Made by a program: the position numbers and the translations under genes
Shown here: in pieces, positions 13,905 through 15,296 of the stretch
How positions within the stretch are numbered: the first letter of the stretch is position 1
How the letters are laid out: every line of letters begins with the position of its first letter
The notes under the pieces: model-generated
Databases searched by the model: none
Seen by the model: only the letters and a program-made list of their open reading frames with translations
What the model was told of the DNA's origin: nothing
NCBI GenBank assembly: GCA_947471245.1
Contig: CANIXM010000010.1
Span: 1 to 15,296, forward strand
Source: Paludibacteraceae bacterium
Lineage (GTDB): Bacteria > Bacteroidota > Bacteroidia > Bacteroidales > Paludibacteraceae
Length of the DNA: 15,296 nucleotides
Reading direction: 5' to 3'

Positions 13905-14621
13905 ATGCCAAATCCCTATTTTAGTTTTAAGCAATTCACTGTTTTTCATGATCAATGTGCCATGAAAGTAGGTGTTGATGGTGTTCTTATTGGTGCTTGG
14001 ACGCCAACAGCCACTGCTCAAAGCATACTTGACGTGGGCACTGGCTCAGGATTAATAGCACTTATGCTGGCACAGCGATGTCCTCATGCCACCATACATG
14101 CTGTGGATGTGGCCGAAGATGCCATCCGTCAAGCAAACTTCAATGTGCAAAATTCCCCCTGGAGTAATAGAATCTCTTTACACCAATTTGCTTTTCAGGA
14201 TTTTGTTAAGTCGCACCAGATTAAATACGATTTAATCGTGTCCAATCCGCCCTATTTCGTCAACTCCCTAAAAGCGCCATCAGAAAAGAGAAATCTTGCG
14301 AGGCACGCCGACAGTCTGAGTCACCTCGAACTGGTAAAGCTGTCAGCGTCTATTCTCAATCCCAACGGTGTCATAGCTATCATCCTACCACTAGAAGAAG
14401 GCCGCCAATGTATTCATGATGCGGCAGAGCTAGGTCTGTATTGCAAAACCGTAGTGGAAGTACATCCCAAACCAAACAATCAAGCAAAACGTCTATTAAT
14501 AGCGTTTTGCTTGATTAAATGTGAAATGTCAGTGTCGCAATTGTATATTGAAACGGACGTTAGACATCAATATTCTTCTCAGTTTAGTGAGCTTGTCAAG
14601 GATTTTTACCTGAAGCTGTAG
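13905..14621 (+). CDS. tRNA1(Val) adenine-37 N6-methyltransferase (TrmN6/YfiC-like)
   Basis: This SAM-dependent methyltransferase of 238 aa is expected to methylate the N6 of adenine 37 in tRNA-Val. It opens with FSFKQFTVFHDQCAMKVGVDGVLIGAW, typical of YfiC proteins, with the MKVGVDGVLIGAW stretch at 20-32. Motif I is ILDVGTGSGLIAL (41-53), an acidic residue follows at AVDVAEDAI (66-74), and the catalytic NPPY lies at 114-117 (IVSNPPYFVNS). It ends only 8 nt from the end of the convergent thioredoxin gene. No intrinsic terminator fits there beyond a weak 5-bp stem. The family assignment is strong, and the substrate follows from the family. Confidence 0.88.
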   Translation: MPNPYFSFKQFTVFHDQCAMKVGVDGVLIGAWTPTATAQSILDVGTGSGLIALMLAQRCPHATIHAVDVAEDAIRQANFNVQNSPWSNRISLHQFAFQDFVKSHQIKYDLIVSNPPYFVNSLKAPSEKRNLARHADSLSHLELVKLSASILNPNGVIAIILPLEEGRQCIHDAAELGLYCKTVVEVHPKPNNQAKRLLIAFCLIKCEMSVSQLYIETDVRHQYSSQFSELVKDFYLKL

Positions 14622-14629
14622 TTCAAAAC

Positions 14630-14944
14630 CTACAAAAGGGCTTTTACTTTATCAGCAAGTACGGTCTTTTGTGTAGCACCTACTTGTTTGTCGTGTAACT
14701 TTCCGTCTTTGAAAAACAAAATAGTTGGAATATTGCGAATGCCATATTCATTAGGCGTGTCCACATTATCGTCCACGTTCATTTTCCCAATTTGAACCTG
14801 ACCCTCATATTCCTTAGCCAGTTCTTCTACCAATGGACCTACCATGCGACATGGTCCGCACCATTCAGCCCAAAAGTCAATCACCACTGGTTTGCCGCTA
14901 TTGATAATTTCTTTGATGTTTTCATCTGTAAATTCTAATGCCAT
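14630..14944 (-). CDS. trxA: Thioredoxin
   Basis: This cytoplasmic dithiol carrier of 104 aa has the active site WAEWCGPC (Cys29 and Cys32), buried Asp23 and the cis-proline in NIPTILFF (Pro73). It starts MALEFTDEN, normal for Bacteroidota TrxA. It lies downstream of what appears to be the end of dnaE, an arrangement common in this phylum. Thioredoxin is the electron donor for the arsenate-reductase type found at 8784-8359, so it is likely to serve the ars operon as well as general metabolism. No TAnnTTTG box is seen before it. Confidence 0.96.
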   Translation of the reverse strand: MALEFTDENIKEIINSGKPVVIDFWAEWCGPCRMVGPLVEELAKEYEGQVQIGKMNVDDNVDTPNEYGIRNIPTILFFKDGKLHDKQVGATQKTVLADKVKALL

Positions 14945-15130
14945 AATTTTAAGTTTTTTAGTAGGTTGTGTTATCTTTTTATCCTAAGTTAGTTGAAGGA
15001 ATTAATGCCACAAGCTTTATTTCTAAATGTAAGATGGTTGACCATGTGGCTTTATGACTAAATCCTTGTAGTTACTTAGAACAGTCAGTGACTATAAATG
15101 TTTATGAATGAGCAAATAGATTTTATCAAT
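14945..15130. other. Spacer between dnaE end and trxA
   Basis: No gene is visible. GCCACA (15007-15012) and TGTGGC (15045-15050) form a distant pair, and ATGGT-TG-ACCAT (15034-15045) forms a short dyad that overlaps the right arm. No T-run follows, so a terminator is not established. Confidence 0.4.
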
Positions 15131-15296
15131 TCAATTCACTTTGAATTCCTTAACGATGTCCTCTTCTTTGGCTTTTTTTAGAAAATGGTAAAAATCTTTT
15201 GTCATTTGAAAGCGGTGTTGGCGTGAAAACAGCTTCACCTTGTGTGTGGTGTGTAAATCATCCAACAGCTGGATGTACAGGTTTATTGACCCTCTA
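15131..15296 (-). CDS. dnaE: C-terminal end of probable DNA polymerase III alpha subunit (partial)
   Basis: A reading frame enters from the right edge and gives 54 residues before a TGA at 15133-15131. The pattern INLYIQLLDD, then HKVKLFSRQHRF, then a helix and IVKEFKVN fits the C-terminal small domain of Bacteroidota DnaE, which usually closes with a strand such as FKIN. A trxA gene next door supports the call. Too little is visible to see any catalytic motif, so another protein with a similar OB-like or beta-rich end cannot be excluded. Confidence 0.6.
   Translation of the reverse strand, partial: RGSINLYIQLLDDLHTTHKVKLFSRQHRFQMTKDFYHFLKKAKEEDIVKEFKVN

Noticed and set aside
13656..14021. 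121-codon minus-strand frame across the Spy-like and TrmN6-like genes
   Set aside because: It overlaps the ends of two supported genes on the other strand and resembles no protein family.
15238..15248. Possible third cassette fragment (CCTTGTGTGTG, matching part of the micro-ORF complement)
   Set aside because: Only about 10 bases match and they lie inside the partial dnaE-like coding region; the rest of the cassette is absent.

Overview
The window comes from a member of the Bacteroidota, probably Cytophagales, Chitinophagales or a relative. The evidence is an AT-rich genome, a SurA/PpiD-like double-parvulin cluster next to an OstA-like protein, promoters of the Bacteroidota type (TTTG then TAnnTTTG), a DnaE-type C-terminus followed by trxA, and almost no Shine-Dalgarno sequences.

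Positions 1-6433 (+) hold an envelope-biogenesis block. It contains a double-parvulin periplasmic peptidyl-prolyl isomerase, a lipoprotein that looks like a degenerate parvulin chaperone, a SurA-like double-parvulin protein and an OstA/LptA-like protein. A perfect 18-bp terminator hairpin separates the first gene from the rest.

Positions 9205-6430 (-) form an arsenic operon: arsR, a 23-codon micro-ORF, a thioredoxin-coupled arsenate reductase (arsC), an arsenite methyltransferase (arsM) and an ACR3 arsenite exporter. Both arsR/micro-ORF and arsC/arsM overlap by ATGA. The promoter is of the Bacteroidota type, and its -7 box sits inside an imperfect dyad that could be the ArsR operator. The acr3 stop codon interlocks with the convergent OstA stop at TTAA. 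Upstream are a 106-aa beta-rich hypothetical protein (-) and a 614-bp AT-rich gap.

Positions 10256-12234 (+) carry dnaN and a DEDDh 3'-5' exonuclease with an ExoX-like C-terminal domain, each followed by a perfect 12-bp hairpin. Position 13121 back to 12381 (-) is an ArsG/CcdA-like permease. Divergent from it (+) are a second micro-ORF (31 codons), a Spy/LTxxQ-like secreted protein and a TrmN6-type tRNA methyltransferase. The right end (-) has thioredoxin and the C-terminal 54 residues of what is probably DNA polymerase III alpha (dnaE).

The most unusual element is a duplicated micro-ORF cassette. One copy lies between arsR and arsC, and the other lies in front of the Spy-like gene next to the ArsG-like permease. 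Outside one in-frame 21-nt length difference, the copies match at 84 of 92 positions. The match runs through the micro-ORF, its stop codon, a 17-nt spacer and the first two codons of the next gene. I know of no described family that matches it.
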